A stretch of DNA of 64,000 nucleotides from Stappia sediminis (GTDB taxonomy: Bacteria; Pseudomonadota; Alphaproteobacteria; Rhizobiales; Stappiaceae): assembly GCF_009826895.1 (NCBI RefSeq), contig NZ_WUMV01000010.1, positions 124,001 through 188,000 on the forward strand, given 5' to 3'. The notes below the pieces were generated by a model, which saw only the letters and a program-made list of their open reading frames with translations, searched no databases and had not been told where the DNA came from. Below, piece by piece: positions 1 through 9,416 of the stretch. Made by a program: the position numbers and the translations under genes. Position 1 is the stretch's first letter. Each line of letters opens with the position of its first letter.

Positions 1-44
1 AAATTGCTACAAACAAAACCGACACGAACCCGATGGTGTGCGCC

Positions 45-638
45 GTGCCGCTCGATCAATTCATCCTGCTTTGCCTCTTCGTCTCCGCCCTTGTCGGCAC
101 GCCCGGACCGGCGAACATGTCGCTCATGGCCTGCGGCCTGGCCTACGGCGTACGCCCCGCCCTGCCATTCCTGTTCGGCACGCTTGCAGGGTTCCAGCTC
201 ATTTTCTGGCTCAATGCGGCGGGCCTCTTCGCATTGCTTCAAAGCCTCCCTGCCGTTTGGGATATCCTGCGCATGCTTTGCATCGGCTATATCGCCTGGC
301 TTGCCTGGAAAATCCTGCGCTCAAGGCCTCAAGCCGCCACCGCGTCGCAGGTACCGGGTTTTTGGCGCGGCTTCTGGGTTCACCCGCTCAACCCGAAAGC
401 CTACGCCATGCAGATCGCCGGCATTTCGCAGTTCGTCTCGCCTGAACGCTATTTTACCGACGCCCTGACGCTTGCGTTCGTGTTTGCGCTTTTGGGCGGA
501 ATCCTGAATGCCGGCTGGCTTGGCGGCGGGAACGTCATTGCCGGCCTTACCAAAAGCCCCCGCGTACTGACCGCCGTCAATGCCACGCTGGCCGGATTGA
601 TGGTCGTCTCCACCGTCGCAAGCCTGCATCTCGCCTGA
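45..638 (+). CDS. LysE family translocator (first of a tandem pair)
   Basis: Small hydrophobic inner-membrane protein of the LysE/RhtB exporter family, which exports amino acids or related metabolites by secondary transport. The family signature near the N terminus (GTPGPANMSLMACGL) is present, followed by about five to six membrane segments, and the roughly 200-residue length is normal. The next gene is a close paralogue that begins MPLDQFILL. Aligning the two suggests that the GTG at 45 is the start, although an ATG at 33 is in frame four codons earlier. Neither start has an obvious ribosome binding site, and the promoter would lie at or beyond the window edge. Substrate cannot be read from the sequence. 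Confidence 0.85.
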   Translation: MPLDQFILLCLFVSALVGTPGPANMSLMACGLAYGVRPALPFLFGTLAGFQLIFWLNAAGLFALLQSLPAVWDILRMLCIGYIAWLAWKILRSRPQAATASQVPGFWRGFWVHPLNPKAYAMQIAGISQFVSPERYFTDALTLAFVFALLGGILNAGWLGGGNVIAGLTKSPRVLTAVNATLAGLMVVSTVASLHLA

Positions 639-849
639 CAGCAGCACCTTCACATACGCTTCACCGAACATTGAACGAGCGACCACCTTTGTTCGTCTAA
701 CTTGGCGGCGCTCCGGTACTTTCGGAAAAGTCCGGGGGCTCATCATTCGCCCGAAACGGCCAGTCTTGCGCCCGGCGCTCTGAGGCACCGTGCCTGAACA
801 TGGCCTGCTACGGACGTCTAGTTCTTGTTTCCGGTGTCGCGCCTTACCC

Positions 850-1443
850 ATGCCGTTGGATCAGTTCATTCTTCTGTGCCTGTTCGTGATCGTGCTTGTC
901 GGCACGCCCGGACCGGCGAACATGTCGCTCATGGCTTGCGGCCTGACCTTTGGCGCGCGCTCTTCCCTGCCATTCCTGCTGGGCACGCTTGCCGGCCGGC
1001 AGGTGATGTTCCTTGCGAATTTCGCGGGTCTTTTCGCGCTATTGAAAGGCGCGCCCTTCGTCTGGGACGGCCTGCGCTATCTCTGCCTTGCCTATATCGC
1101 CTGGCTTGCCTGGAAGATCGTTCGCGCCAAGCCGAACGCGGCGAAAGCGAAGGATGTGCCCGGTTTCTGGCGCGGTTTCTGGGTGCACCCTCTTAATCCG
1201 AAGGCCTATGCGACGCAGATCGCGGCAATCGCCCAGTTCGTTTCGCCGGAGCGTTATCTTGCGGATTCCTTGATCCTCTGCCTCGTCATCGCGCTTCTTG
1301 GCGGCGCGCTCAACGCCGGCTGGATGGCCGGTGGCAACCTGCTTGCACGGCTGACCCAAAACCCCCGGGTGCTCCTTGCCGTGAACGTGACGCTTGCCAC
1401 GCTCATGGTCGCCTCAACCGTCGCAAGCTTGCATCTCGCCTAA
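850..1443 (+). CDS. LysE family translocator (second of a tandem pair)
   Basis: Second LysE/RhtB-type exporter, highly similar over its whole length to the gene immediately upstream. Shared blocks include GTPGPANMSLMACGL, YIAWLAWKI and VPGFWRGFWVHPLNPKAYA. The middle membrane segments have diverged most, as expected if substrate preference has shifted. ATG 850 gives the same N terminus (MPLDQFILL) as the paralogue; an in-frame GTG at 790 would add 20 unconserved residues. About 210 bp separate the two copies. The threonine ammonia-lyase that follows on the same strand suggests a link to amino-acid overflow, but that is inference. Confidence 0.88.
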   Translation: MPLDQFILLCLFVIVLVGTPGPANMSLMACGLTFGARSSLPFLLGTLAGRQVMFLANFAGLFALLKGAPFVWDGLRYLCLAYIAWLAWKIVRAKPNAAKAKDVPGFWRGFWVHPLNPKAYATQIAAIAQFVSPERYLADSLILCLVIALLGGALNAGWMAGGNLLARLTQNPRVLLAVNVTLATLMVASTVASLHLA

Positions 1444-1493
1444 CTTTGGTGGCACACCGATCTTTCGAAGGAAACAGGACCGGTGTGCGCACC

Positions 1494-2717
1494 ATGATCC
1501 CCACGCTCGAAGATATCCGCGAGGCGGCTAAGCTGATCGATGGCGCGGTCATGCTGACGCCCTGCCTGCCGGCACCCAAGCTTTCCGAACTCACCGGCGC
1601 CGAGGTCTCGGTCAAATACGAAAACCTTCAGGTCACCAACGCCTTCAAGGAGCGTGGCGCTCTGGTGAAACTCCTGTCCCTCGGCAAGGCGGAGCGCGAA
1701 CGCGGCGTCATTGCCATGTCGGCCGGCAATCACGCGCAGGCTGTCGCTTATCATGCGCGCCGCCTCGGCATTCCGGCGACCATCGTCATGCCGAAGCCCA
1801 CCCCCTTCGTGAAGATCAAGGCGACACGCGGCTATGGGGCGAATGTGGTGCTGGCGGGCGAAGTCCTTGCGGAAGCTCAAGCCGAGGCCGAACGCATCGC
1901 CGAAGCCGAAAATCTCGTCTGGGTTCACCCCTATGACGACCCGCAGGTGATCCGTGGCCAGGGGACGATTGCGCTGGAAATGCTGGCCGCCGACCCTGAC
2001 CTGGAAGTGCTGGTAATTCCCATCGGCGGCGGCGGTCTCATCTCGGGCATGGCGATTGCCGCAAAAGCGCTGAAACCCGAAATCGAGATCATCGGCGTGG
2101 AAACCGAACTCTATCCGGGCATGTGGGGCGCCTTGAAGGGAAAGCCCGTGAAATGCGGCGGCGCGACGCTTGCCGAAGGCATTGCCGTCAAGAATATCGG
2201 CAAGCTTACCGAACAGATCGTCCGCAAGACGGTCGATGACATTCTCCTCGTCGACGAGACCGCGATCGAGCGTGCGGTCAACGCTTTCCTTACCCAGCAG
2301 AAAACCATGGCCGAAGGTGCCGGCGCAGCCGGTCTTGCGGCAATGCTGTCCGAGCCCGAGCGCTTCATGGGACGCAAGGTCGGTCTCGTCCTTTGCGGCG
2401 GCAACATCGACCCGCGCCTCCTGTCCTCCATCATGGTGCGCGAGCTTGCCCGCGACGGGCGCATTTTCTCAATCCGCATCTCCGCGCCGGACCGTCCGGG
2501 CGTGCTCGGCGAAATCTCGACGCTGATCGGCGATCTCGACGGCAATATCCTCGAAGTGTCGCATCATCGCCTTTTCCTCAACGTGCCGGTCAAGGGAACG
2601 ACGCTCGACGTCACCTTCGAGACGCACGATGCGGAGCACGGCAAGGCGATCATCAAGGCGATGGAAGAGCGCGACTATACGATCAAGCATCTGGATGTCG
2701 CTGAATCCAGGGTTTGA
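1494..2717 (+). CDS. ilvA: Threonine ammonia-lyase (threonine dehydratase) with C-terminal ACT domain
   Basis: PLP-dependent fold-type II enzyme that deaminates L-threonine (and serine) to 2-oxobutanoate (and pyruvate). The Schiff-base lysine lies in the VTNAFKERGAL segment, the phosphate-binding glycine loop is IGGGGLISG, and a single ACT-like domain occupies about the last 80 residues (FSIRISAPDRPGVLGEI). The 407-residue, single-ACT form resembles the TdcB-plus-ACT class more than the long biosynthetic IlvA with two ACT-like units, so the role could be catabolic or biosynthetic. ATG 1494 matches the family N terminus (MIPTLEDIREAAKLI). It follows two LysE exporters on the same strand. Confidence 0.88.
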   Translation: MIPTLEDIREAAKLIDGAVMLTPCLPAPKLSELTGAEVSVKYENLQVTNAFKERGALVKLLSLGKAERERGVIAMSAGNHAQAVAYHARRLGIPATIVMPKPTPFVKIKATRGYGANVVLAGEVLAEAQAEAERIAEAENLVWVHPYDDPQVIRGQGTIALEMLAADPDLEVLVIPIGGGGLISGMAIAAKALKPEIEIIGVETELYPGMWGALKGKPVKCGGATLAEGIAVKNIGKLTEQIVRKTVDDILLVDETAIERAVNAFLTQQKTMAEGAGAAGLAAMLSEPERFMGRKVGLVLCGGNIDPRLLSSIMVRELARDGRIFSIRISAPDRPGVLGEISTLIGDLDGNILEVSHHRLFLNVPVKGTTLDVTFETHDAEHGKAIIKAMEERDYTIKHLDVAESRV

Positions 2718-2737
2718 GGCCCGGCAAGTCGCACCGG

Positions 2738-4114
2738 TCAATCCACCGAAACCCAGACGTCGCCGTCCTGCACCCGGCAGGCAAGCGGCTGCAGTGGCGT
2801 CCGGTTCTTGGAAACGTCGCCGATTTCCTCATGTTCCGCGGTGGTTCCGTCCGCCCGCAGGTTCGTGCACCAGTTGAGGATCGCGCCGCTCCTGATGTCG
2901 AAACAGGCGTGGTGCCAGCGGCAGTGAAGCCGCCCGTCGCGCTTGATCGCGATCTCCGGCGGGCGCAGGGGGTGGACGGTTTCTCCCGCCCGGTCGAAAA
3001 ACGGCAGCTTGAGGTGCGGGCACGCGTTGTTGAAGGCGAAATAGCCCTCATCGGAATGAAAGACGACTATGTCGCAATCATCGAATTCCACGATCCGCTT
3101 GCCCCCTGGAGGGATTTCGGCGGCCGGACCGATGCGGCGCCAGTGGCGGCCCGCATAGCGGCTGGCACCGTTTAGTTTCCTTACCGAAACCTCCCTTGCC
3201 GCCTCCTCCGTGAGCCCGCCGATTTCGTAAAGGGTGATGCGTTCGCTCGCGCCGCGCAGGCGCACGCGCAGAAAGTCCTTTTCGATCACCTTGTCACGGA
3301 CAAGATCGAACAGCGGCTTGGAGACGAGCAGCCGCGTTCCCGCCTCCTTGTTGGCCTCCTCGATGCGGCTCGCCAGATTGACCACCGGGCCGACCGCCGT
3401 CAGCCTTTCCGCACCCGGACATCCGACCGTGCCGACGATCGCCTCGCCGTAGTGAAGGCCGATCCTGATTTCGAGGTCGGCGTTGAACATGGTGCTGACG
3501 AAAGGCTTGGCGCGGTCGATCCATTCCAGCGTTTCCAGGGCTGCATTGACGGCGCACAGCGGCGCATCCTTATCTCCGTCCGCGCCGAAGAGCGCCATCA
3601 TGCCGTCGCCGATGCATAGGCTGACGTGACCGCCGTTCGCCTCGATGATCTCACCGGCTTGCGCAAAATAGCGGTTTAGCAGGAACATCAGGTCGTAAGG
3701 CGTGATTTCCTCGCAATGTCCGGTGAAGTCGACGATATCGCTGAAGAAGACCGCGACCTTTTTCAACTCCCCGGTCTGCGACGGCTGCTTGCGGTAGAGC
3801 TGGCTGGCGACGACGGCGTCCATCTCGTCCAGAACGAGGCGTCGAAACGTGACATCGCCTGAAGGGCGAAGCTGGCAGGCAAGCCTGATACGGGCGGCGA
3901 ATCCCAGCTTGCCGGCAAGGTCGCTTTCGGCGCCTTCGCGCTCCGGGCAGTTCTCGCCTCCGTTCAAGATCCAGATCCGGCAGGTGGAGCACTTCGCAAT
4001 GCCGCCGCACGCGTTGGCCATCGGCAGGCCCGCGCGCAGCGCGGCGCTCAGCACGCTTTCACCATCCTCGCAATCGAACGAAACGTTGTCCGGGCGGGAC
4101 TCCAGACGCGACAT
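2738..4114 (-). CDS. Ferredoxin / class III nucleotide cyclase / Rieske fusion protein
   Basis: Protein of 458 residues with three recognisable modules. Residues 1-95 are an adrenodoxin-like [2Fe-2S] ferredoxin with Cys36, Cys42, Cys45 and Cys80 (C-x5-C-x2-C...C). Residues 115-300 are a class III adenylate/guanylate cyclase catalytic domain with metal-binding Asp126 (FFSDIVDF) and Asp170 (CIGDGMMALFG) and transition-state residues Asn246 and Arg250 (VVNLASR). Residues 320-455 are a Rieske [2Fe-2S] domain with C365-x-H367 and C398-x2-H401. There is no signal peptide or membrane span, so it should be cytosolic. ATG 4114 is preferred to upstream in-frame starts because GAGGG lies about 8 bp before it. 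Redox control of cAMP synthesis is inferred. The ferredoxin-cyclase pairing is known; the added Rieske domain is unusual. Confidence 0.9.
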   Translation of the reverse strand: MSRLESRPDNVSFDCEDGESVLSAALRAGLPMANACGGIAKCSTCRIWILNGGENCPEREGAESDLAGKLGFAARIRLACQLRPSGDVTFRRLVLDEMDAVVASQLYRKQPSQTGELKKVAVFFSDIVDFTGHCEEITPYDLMFLLNRYFAQAGEIIEANGGHVSLCIGDGMMALFGADGDKDAPLCAVNAALETLEWIDRAKPFVSTMFNADLEIRIGLHYGEAIVGTVGCPGAERLTAVGPVVNLASRIEEANKEAGTRLLVSKPLFDLVRDKVIEKDFLRVRLRGASERITLYEIGGLTEEAAREVSVRKLNGASRYAGRHWRRIGPAAEIPPGGKRIVEFDDCDIVVFHSDEGYFAFNNACPHLKLPFFDRAGETVHPLRPPEIAIKRDGRLHCRWHHACFDIRSGAILNWCTNLRADGTTAEHEEIGDVSKNRTPLQPLACRVQDGDVWVSVD

Positions 4115-4396
4115 GCGTATGCCCTCACGGCGCTTCATGCGGCACGCCGAAGCCGAACCACAAAATGAAACCATGATTTCTTGTCAAAAATCAGGAGTTA
4201 GCAAGAAAAAACGGCACCCATACCGAACAAATATTTGGCCGCCAAGAAGTCGCGCGATTTCAACACGTTCCCACACAGGAAATCACGACGGGAAAGGGGT
4301 CGCTTGTCAACCGGGACAAATTGAAACTCCGACGGTCAATGCCTATGTAAAAATTGCGAATGCCAAATTTGCCGATAAAGAGAAAGAACGCAGGAA

Positions 4397-4885
4397 ATGA
4401 CCATCGATATACCGGCGCCCCGTGTCGATAGATATGACCCGCTAAGCCATCCTGCACTGTTCGAAGGTGTGCGCACGCGGCGCATATTCGCCTTCTTCAT
4501 CGACGTGATCGCGATCGCGGTCCTGACCGTATTTTTCGGAATTCTCGTCTTCTTCCTCGGAATTTTCACGTTCGGCCTTGGATTTCTGCTCTACGCCATC
4601 CTGTGGCAGACGGTGGCACTCGCCTATGCCGCCTTTACCCTTGGCGGGCCCAACGCCGCAACGCCTGGAATGCGCGCCATGGGGCTTGAAATGCGGCTGT
4701 GGCACGGCGAAAGGCCCTATCCGCTGCTCGCCGCCATGCATTCGCTTTTGTTCTGGTTTTCCGTCACCGTTCTGACGCCGCTGGTGCTTGTCTTCTCGCT
4801 TTTGAGCGACCGCAAGCGCCTGCTTCACGACCTGATTCTGGGCACGGTCGTCATCAACTCGGACCGGAATTCCGTGGCGATATGA
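4397..4885 (+). CDS. RDD family membrane protein
   Basis: Protein of 162 residues with three to four hydrophobic segments and the RDD-type layout: an arginine-rich entry to the first helix (VRTRRIFAFFIDVIAIA), a central GGPNAATPGMRAMGLEM loop, and a C-terminal conserved SDRKRLLHDLILGTVVI. RDD proteins are small integral inner-membrane proteins of uncertain, possibly transport-related, function. The gene diverges from the ferredoxin-cyclase gene, and AGAAAGAACGCAGGAA before the ATG provides a plausible ribosome binding site. Nothing in the neighbourhood fixes its substrate. Confidence 0.8.
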   Translation: MTIDIPAPRVDRYDPLSHPALFEGVRTRRIFAFFIDVIAIAVLTVFFGILVFFLGIFTFGLGFLLYAILWQTVALAYAAFTLGGPNAATPGMRAMGLEMRLWHGERPYPLLAAMHSLLFWFSVTVLTPLVLVFSLLSDRKRLLHDLILGTVVINSDRNSVAI

Positions 4886-5045
4886 GAATTGCTTTTTCAC
4901 GCTTCAGCCAAAAAACGCAAATCCATCCACAATCGCAAACCTCACGCGGCGATTGAATCCGTCGACCTTGAGCGAATAAAGCCTTAGCCTGTCAGCGAAG
5001 AGCCGGCCACGAAGAGCCGGAACGTGAAAGGGACAAGGCCGACGC

Positions 5046-6872
5046 ATGGACTACGCCGACCTACCCATGGTCCTTACGATGATCGTCATCTCGGCGACGA
5101 TCGTCCTTTATGCATTCGAACGCGTCGCCATCGAACTGATCGCACTCGGTTCGGTCGTGGCGCTGATTGCCATATTTGCACTGTTTCAGGTGGAAACGCC
5201 CTCCGGCCCGGTCGGCGTCGACAGCCTTCTGGCCGGCTTTTCCAACCCGGCGCTCCTGACGGTCATTGCGCTTCTCGTCGTCGGCCAGGGACTGTTTCAG
5301 ACGGACGCCCTGGAAAAGCCCGCCCAGTTCATCGTGCGCGTAAGCCGACGCAAACCCTGGCTCGCGGGCGGCCCGATCCTGCTCGCGGTTGCCGTCATCA
5401 GCGCGTTTTTGAACAATACGCCCGTGGTGGTGATGTTCCTGCCGATCCTCTCCGCCGTCGCGGTGGCGCAGGGCACTTCGTCATCGCGCTATCTGATGCC
5501 GCTGTCGTTCATTGCCATCCTCGGCGGCATGATGACGCTGATCGGTTCGTCTACGAACCTTCTGGTCGCAAACGTCGCGCGCCAGACAAGCGACGTTCAC
5601 CTGACCTTCTTCAGCTTCACGCCGCTCGGGATGCTGCTCGCGGGCGTCGGCGCGGTCTACGTGCTGCTCGTCATGCCGTTTCTCCTGCGTCCGCGCAAAA
5701 CCATGGCCGACGAACTCGCGGGCGCATCCGGCAAGCAGTTCATAGCCCAGATAAACATCACGCATGGACACCCCCTCGTCGGGGCGACGGCCGTCTCAGG
5801 CCTTTTTCCGGAACTCAAGGACATGACCGTCCGCCTCGTCCAGCGCGGCGAGCGGCCGATCCTCCCTCCTTTCGAAAACGTCACGCTCTCGCCGGGCGAC
5901 ACCGTCATCGTCGCCGCGACGCGCACCGCGCTGACCCAGGCGCTTTCACGGCGCAATCCGCTCATGGCGACGGAGAGCAGCGATCAGGAAGCTTCCTCGC
6001 AAGCATCGGCGGGCTCGCTCACGCTTGCCGAAGTGGTGGTCGCCCCTGCCTCACGACTGATTTCACGCACCCTCGCCCAGACTGGCTTCCACACCATGAC
6101 GGGCTGCGTGGTGATGGGCATCCAGCGCCGGTCGCGCATGCCCCGCATGGCGATGAACGATATCCGACTTGAGGCCGGCGATGTGCTTCTGGTCGCCGGC
6201 ACGAGGGATGAGATCAAACGCCTGCGCGGCAATCGCGACGTTCTTCTGCTGGACTGGTCGGCAACGGAACTTCCCAAGCGCCGGCATGCGCCCACGGCTC
6301 TTGCGATCTTCATCGTCATGGTCGCCATGGCGGCCAGTGGCTTTGTGCCGATCGTATCCGCCGCCCTTGCCGGCACATTCGCGATGATCGTGACCGGCTG
6401 CCTCAACGTACGACAGGCGTTGCGCGCGATCGACAGCCGCATCTTCATGCTGATCGGCGCCTCGATCGCCGCGGCAACCGCCCTGGAAGCCACGCAAGGA
6501 GCAGCCTTCATCGCCAACGGGCTTGTCGCCCTCATGGAAGGCCAGCCGCCCGCGGTCTATCTGTCGGGCCTTTTCATGCTCGTCATGCTGCTGACGAACG
6601 TGCTTTCCAACAATGCCGCCGCCGTGCTCTTCACGCCGATCGCGGTGCGCATGGCCAATCAGATCGGGATGCCGCCCGAAGCGTTCGTGGTATGCGTGAT
6701 CTTCGCCGCGAACTGCTCGTTCGCGACGCCGATCGGTTATCAGACCAACCTGATCGTCATGGGGCCGGGGCACTACCGTTTTTCCGATTTCATTGTCGCC
6801 GGCATTCCGCTGGCACTGCTCCTTTGGATGACATTCACTTTATCCGCCCCGATGTATTATGGTTTGTCTTGA
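5046..6872 (+). CDS. SLC13 family permease with two internal RCK_C (TrkA-C) domains
   Basis: Protein of 608 residues with the divalent anion/Na+ symporter (ArsB/NhaD, SLC13) fold. The hydrophobic halves (about 1-210 and 400-608) each carry an NT-rich motif: FLNNTPVVVMFLP in the first and LLTNVLSNNAAAVLF in the second, with GSSTNLL further along the first half. Between them lie two RCK_C regulatory domains (about 225-300 and 320-395) typical of the larger members. Substrates of related proteins include dicarboxylates, sulfate and citrate; the sequence does not decide. AAGGGACAAGG upstream of ATG 5046 is a reasonable ribosome binding region. Confidence 0.87.
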   Translation: MDYADLPMVLTMIVISATIVLYAFERVAIELIALGSVVALIAIFALFQVETPSGPVGVDSLLAGFSNPALLTVIALLVVGQGLFQTDALEKPAQFIVRVSRRKPWLAGGPILLAVAVISAFLNNTPVVVMFLPILSAVAVAQGTSSSRYLMPLSFIAILGGMMTLIGSSTNLLVANVARQTSDVHLTFFSFTPLGMLLAGVGAVYVLLVMPFLLRPRKTMADELAGASGKQFIAQINITHGHPLVGATAVSGLFPELKDMTVRLVQRGERPILPPFENVTLSPGDTVIVAATRTALTQALSRRNPLMATESSDQEASSQASAGSLTLAEVVVAPASRLISRTLAQTGFHTMTGCVVMGIQRRSRMPRMAMNDIRLEAGDVLLVAGTRDEIKRLRGNRDVLLLDWSATELPKRRHAPTALAIFIVMVAMAASGFVPIVSAALAGTFAMIVTGCLNVRQALRAIDSRIFMLIGASIAAATALEATQGAAFIANGLVALMEGQPPAVYLSGLFMLVMLLTNVLSNNAAAVLFTPIAVRMANQIGMPPEAFVVCVIFAANCSFATPIGYQTNLIVMGPGHYRFSDFIVAGIPLALLLWMTFTLSAPMYYGLS

Positions 6873-6941
6873 AAATGCTCCTGGAACGGTTCACCTACGT
6901 AACGTCATGATGCTGTCGGAGAACAATGTCGGAGGCAGAAA

Positions 6942-7700
6942 GTGACGCGGCATTCGACCGATACACCGCAGTTTTACCTGACGGCCCCTTCACCCTGTCC
7001 CTATCTGGAGGGCCGGCAGGAGCGCAAGGTGTTCACCCACCTTGTCGGCCCGCATGCGCCGGCGCTGAATGACATTCTCTCGCAAGGCGGCTTCCGGCGA
7101 AGCCAGAACATCGCCTATCGCCCGGCCTGCGAGAACTGCAGGGCCTGCGTGTCGGTGCGCATTATGGTGGACCGTTTCGACTGGACGAAATCTTTCAGGC
7201 GTGAAATGCGAAGATGCTCCGATATCGTGGGCGACGTTCTCCCGGCCGCACCTTCATCAGAACAATACGACCTGTTCCGCCGCTACCTCGACGACCGCCA
7301 CACCCACGGCGGCATGTCCGACATGACCGTGCTCGACTATGCGATGATGGTGGAGGATACGCATGTCGACACCATGGTGATCGAATACCGCAAGCGCGGG
7401 CCGGACACCTTCATTACCGGACGGGGCGACGGGCCCCTTCTCGGCGTGGCGCTGACCGACCGGCTGAGCGACGGCCTGTCGATGGTCTATTCCTTCTTCG
7501 ATCCGGATGTCGAAGGCATCAGCCCCGGCACCTTCATGATCCTCGACCATGTGGAGCGAGCACGCACGCTTGGCCTGCCGTATGTCTATCTCGGCTACTG
7601 GGTCAACGGATCGCCGAAAATGGCCTACAAGGCGCGCTTCCGCCCTCAGCAACACCTTGGCGCGCGCGGCTGGCGCGAAACGGGCGACGACGACGAATAG
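6942..7700 (+). CDS. bpt: Aspartate/glutamate leucyltransferase (bacterial N-end rule transferase)
   Basis: Transfers leucine from Leu-tRNA to proteins with N-terminal Asp or Glu, creating degradation signals for the ClpS/ClpAP N-degron pathway in the cytosol. It belongs to the arginyl/leucyl-tRNA-protein transferase family: the N-terminal Cys-rich motif ([12 protein letters not shown]) and the GNAT-like C-terminal half with FLLRY-type segments ([17 protein letters not shown]) are intact. The 252-residue length is normal for the bacterial Bpt form, shorter than eukaryotic Ate1. The start is GTG 6942, supported by GGAGG seven bases upstream. It lies 70 bp after the permease gene. Confidence 0.9.
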   Translation: MTRHSTDTPQFYLTAPSPCPYLEGRQERKVFTHLVGPHAPALNDILSQGGFRRSQNIAYRPACENCRACVSVRIMVDRFDWTKSFRREMRRCSDIVGDVLPAAPSSEQYDLFRRYLDDRHTHGGMSDMTVLDYAMMVEDTHVDTMVIEYRKRGPDTFITGRGDGPLLGVALTDRLSDGLSMVYSFFDPDVEGISPGTFMILDHVERARTLGLPYVYLGYWVNGSPKMAYKARFRPQQHLGARGWRETGDDDE

Positions 7701-7715
7701 GCGCGGGACCCAAAC

Positions 7716-8393
7716 TCAGGTCACCGCGTCCACATGCGCCCTGATCTTGCGAAACACATCGCGGAACATTTCCGGCGTCAGGCGGCCGGTATTCGTGTTG
7801 TAGCGCGAGCAATGATAACTGTCGAACAGCTTCAGTCCCGGTGCGGGCTCATGCTCGCCCCCGTGCGAGAAGGGATGCGCCGCGCGGCGGGCGCCCAATG
7901 CCGAAAGCGTCGCGTCATGGGCAATGCGGCCAAGCGCCATCAAGGCGACAAGCCCGCTCTCCTGGCGAATGGTTTCGCCGAGAAACGGAAGACAGTTTCG
8001 TATTTCCGCGCCGACCGGCTTGTTTTCGGGCGGAACGCACCTAACGGCATTGGTAATCGCCGCATCCACCAGTTCCAGGCCGTCATCGGGCCGCGCGTGG
8101 TACGTGCCGCGCGCGAAACCGAAGTCGATCATTGTCTGGTAGAGCAGATCACCCGCATAATCGCCGGTGAAGGGGCGCCCCGTCCGGTTCGCCCCTCTCA
8201 GGCCCGGTGCGAGCCCGATGATCAAAAGTCGCGGCGTTCCGCCAGAAAAGGTCGGTACCGGCGCGTTGAACCAATCCGGCTCGCGCTCCCTGTGCAATTC
8301 GCGAAACGCGACCAGCCGCGGACAAGCCGGGCAGTCGCGTTCGGGATCCGCTGAAAGCATCGTAGCCGGAGGATCAATAATCGTCGTCGTCAT
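7716..8393 (-). CDS. Uracil-DNA glycosylase, family 5 (UDGb-like, Fe-S)
   Basis: Base-excision repair enzyme that removes uracil and some other deaminated bases from DNA. The signature GLAPGLRGANRTGRPFTGD near residue 60 and the C-terminal HCSRYNTNTGRLTP match the family 5 motifs, which lack the polar catalytic Asp of family 1. Four cysteines (CPAC near the N terminus, then CVPP and NCLP) fit the [4Fe-4S] site of families 4 and 5. The ATG at 8393 overlaps the end of the upstream NYN gene by 20 bp, suggesting co-transcription; an internal ATG at 8360 is an alternative start. It converges on the leucyltransferase gene. Confidence 0.88.
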   Translation of the reverse strand: MTTTIIDPPATMLSADPERDCPACPRLVAFRELHREREPDWFNAPVPTFSGGTPRLLIIGLAPGLRGANRTGRPFTGDYAGDLLYQTMIDFGFARGTYHARPDDGLELVDAAITNAVRCVPPENKPVGAEIRNCLPFLGETIRQESGLVALMALGRIAHDATLSALGARRAAHPFSHGGEHEPAPGLKLFDSYHCSRYNTNTGRLTPEMFRDVFRKIRAHVDAVT

Positions 8394-8952
8394 CGTCCGC
8401 TACGGGTGTGCGCGGCGTGCGTTCGGACGGGTCCCTGCCGATCTTGTTGGCAAGAGCGGCCAGATCGATGAAGTGATCGGCCTGCCGGCGCAGGTCGTCC
8501 GCGATCATGGGCGGCTGCGTCTGCAACGTGGACACCACGCTTACCTTGCGTCCCTTGCGCTGCAGAGCCTCGACGAGGGAACGGAAATCCCCGTCGCCGG
8601 AAAACAGCACAATGTGATCGACGTTTTCGACGATTTCCATGGCATCGACCGCGAGCTCGATGTCCATGTTGCCCTTGACCTTACGGCGGCCGCTGGAGTC
8701 GACGAACTCCTTCACTGGTTTCGTGACGACCTTGTAGCCATTGTAGTCCAGCCAGTCGATCAGGGGGCGAATGGAAGAATATTCGCTGTCTTCGATCAAT
8801 GCCGTATAATAATATGCCCTAAGAAGATAGCCGGTAGATTGAAACTCCTTCAAAAGCCGCTTGTAATCGATATCAAAACCGATCGCTTTTGCAGTAGAGT
8901 AAAGATTTGCTCCATCGATAAAAAGAGCAATCTTTTCGCGTGGGTCGAACAT
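8374..8952 (-). CDS. NYN domain (LabA/DUF88 family) protein
   Basis: Protein of 192 residues with the NYN (PIN-like) nuclease fold. The acidic metal-binding residues are visible in ALFIDGANLY near the N terminus, and in NMDIELAVDAM and LFSGDGDFRSLVEAL further on. Family members are predicted or shown RNases. The extreme C terminus is a run of aspartates (DDDDDDY). ATG 8952 begins MFDPREKIALFIDGANLY and is favoured; a GTG 66 bp upstream would add 22 unconserved residues. In related alphaproteobacteria this gene commonly lies next to rpoZ, as here, and it shares a transcript direction with the downstream glycosylase gene. Confidence 0.85.
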   Translation of the reverse strand: MFDPREKIALFIDGANLYSTAKAIGFDIDYKRLLKEFQSTGYLLRAYYYTALIEDSEYSSIRPLIDWLDYNGYKVVTKPVKEFVDSSGRRKVKGNMDIELAVDAMEIVENVDHIVLFSGDGDFRSLVEALQRKGRKVSVVSTLQTQPPMIADDLRRQADHFIDLAALANKIGRDPSERTPRTPVADDDDDDY

Positions 8953-9416
8953 TCTGGAAAAGCCTTTCTCTGGAATACAAGACGCGTCTATTGATTTACG
9001 ATTGGAAGTAGACTTCACGTTTTGAAATATAGGCCCGATGGGTCTGCAAATTTTTCACTGTCGCGAAGTCTTTCCGATATTTGCCCTGCGTCTTGCAATT
9101 CATCCGCATCGCGGATCCGTGCCTGTGCCCTACGAGGTGTTACCGAGCAGGTAGACCTCATTGTTCTTGGTTTTTAGGCGTTCTACTAAAACGTGACCGC
9201 CGACCACGTGCGTACACGATAATTCCAGGGCCCGCAACCGGACTGAGGCGATTTACCGCTAGTAATTCATACGATAAATGCATGTTTATGGAGCGTTATT
9301 TCCAGACAGCCTTGACATATCAGACTTTATCCTCTTGCCACGCGAGGCTTGCGTTCGTCTCCCACACGCATTATGTGTCCACATTCGAATTCCCCAAGAT
9401 GATATGGAGATGATGC
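8953..9416. other. 464-bp intergenic region between the divergent NYN gene and rpoZ
   Basis: This region is less GC-rich than its surroundings and must hold promoters for both the NYN/UDG transcript and the rpoZ-rsh transcript. A TTGACA hexamer occurs at 9312-9317, but I find no good -10 element at the expected spacing. No tRNA-like cloverleaf, coding frame with a ribosome binding site, or strong terminator is evident. Confidence 0.5.

Noticed and set aside
9312-9340. TTGACA as a -35 element of an rpoZ promoter
   Set aside because: No acceptable -10 hexamer lies 16-18 bases downstream; the match could be chance in an AT-richer stretch.
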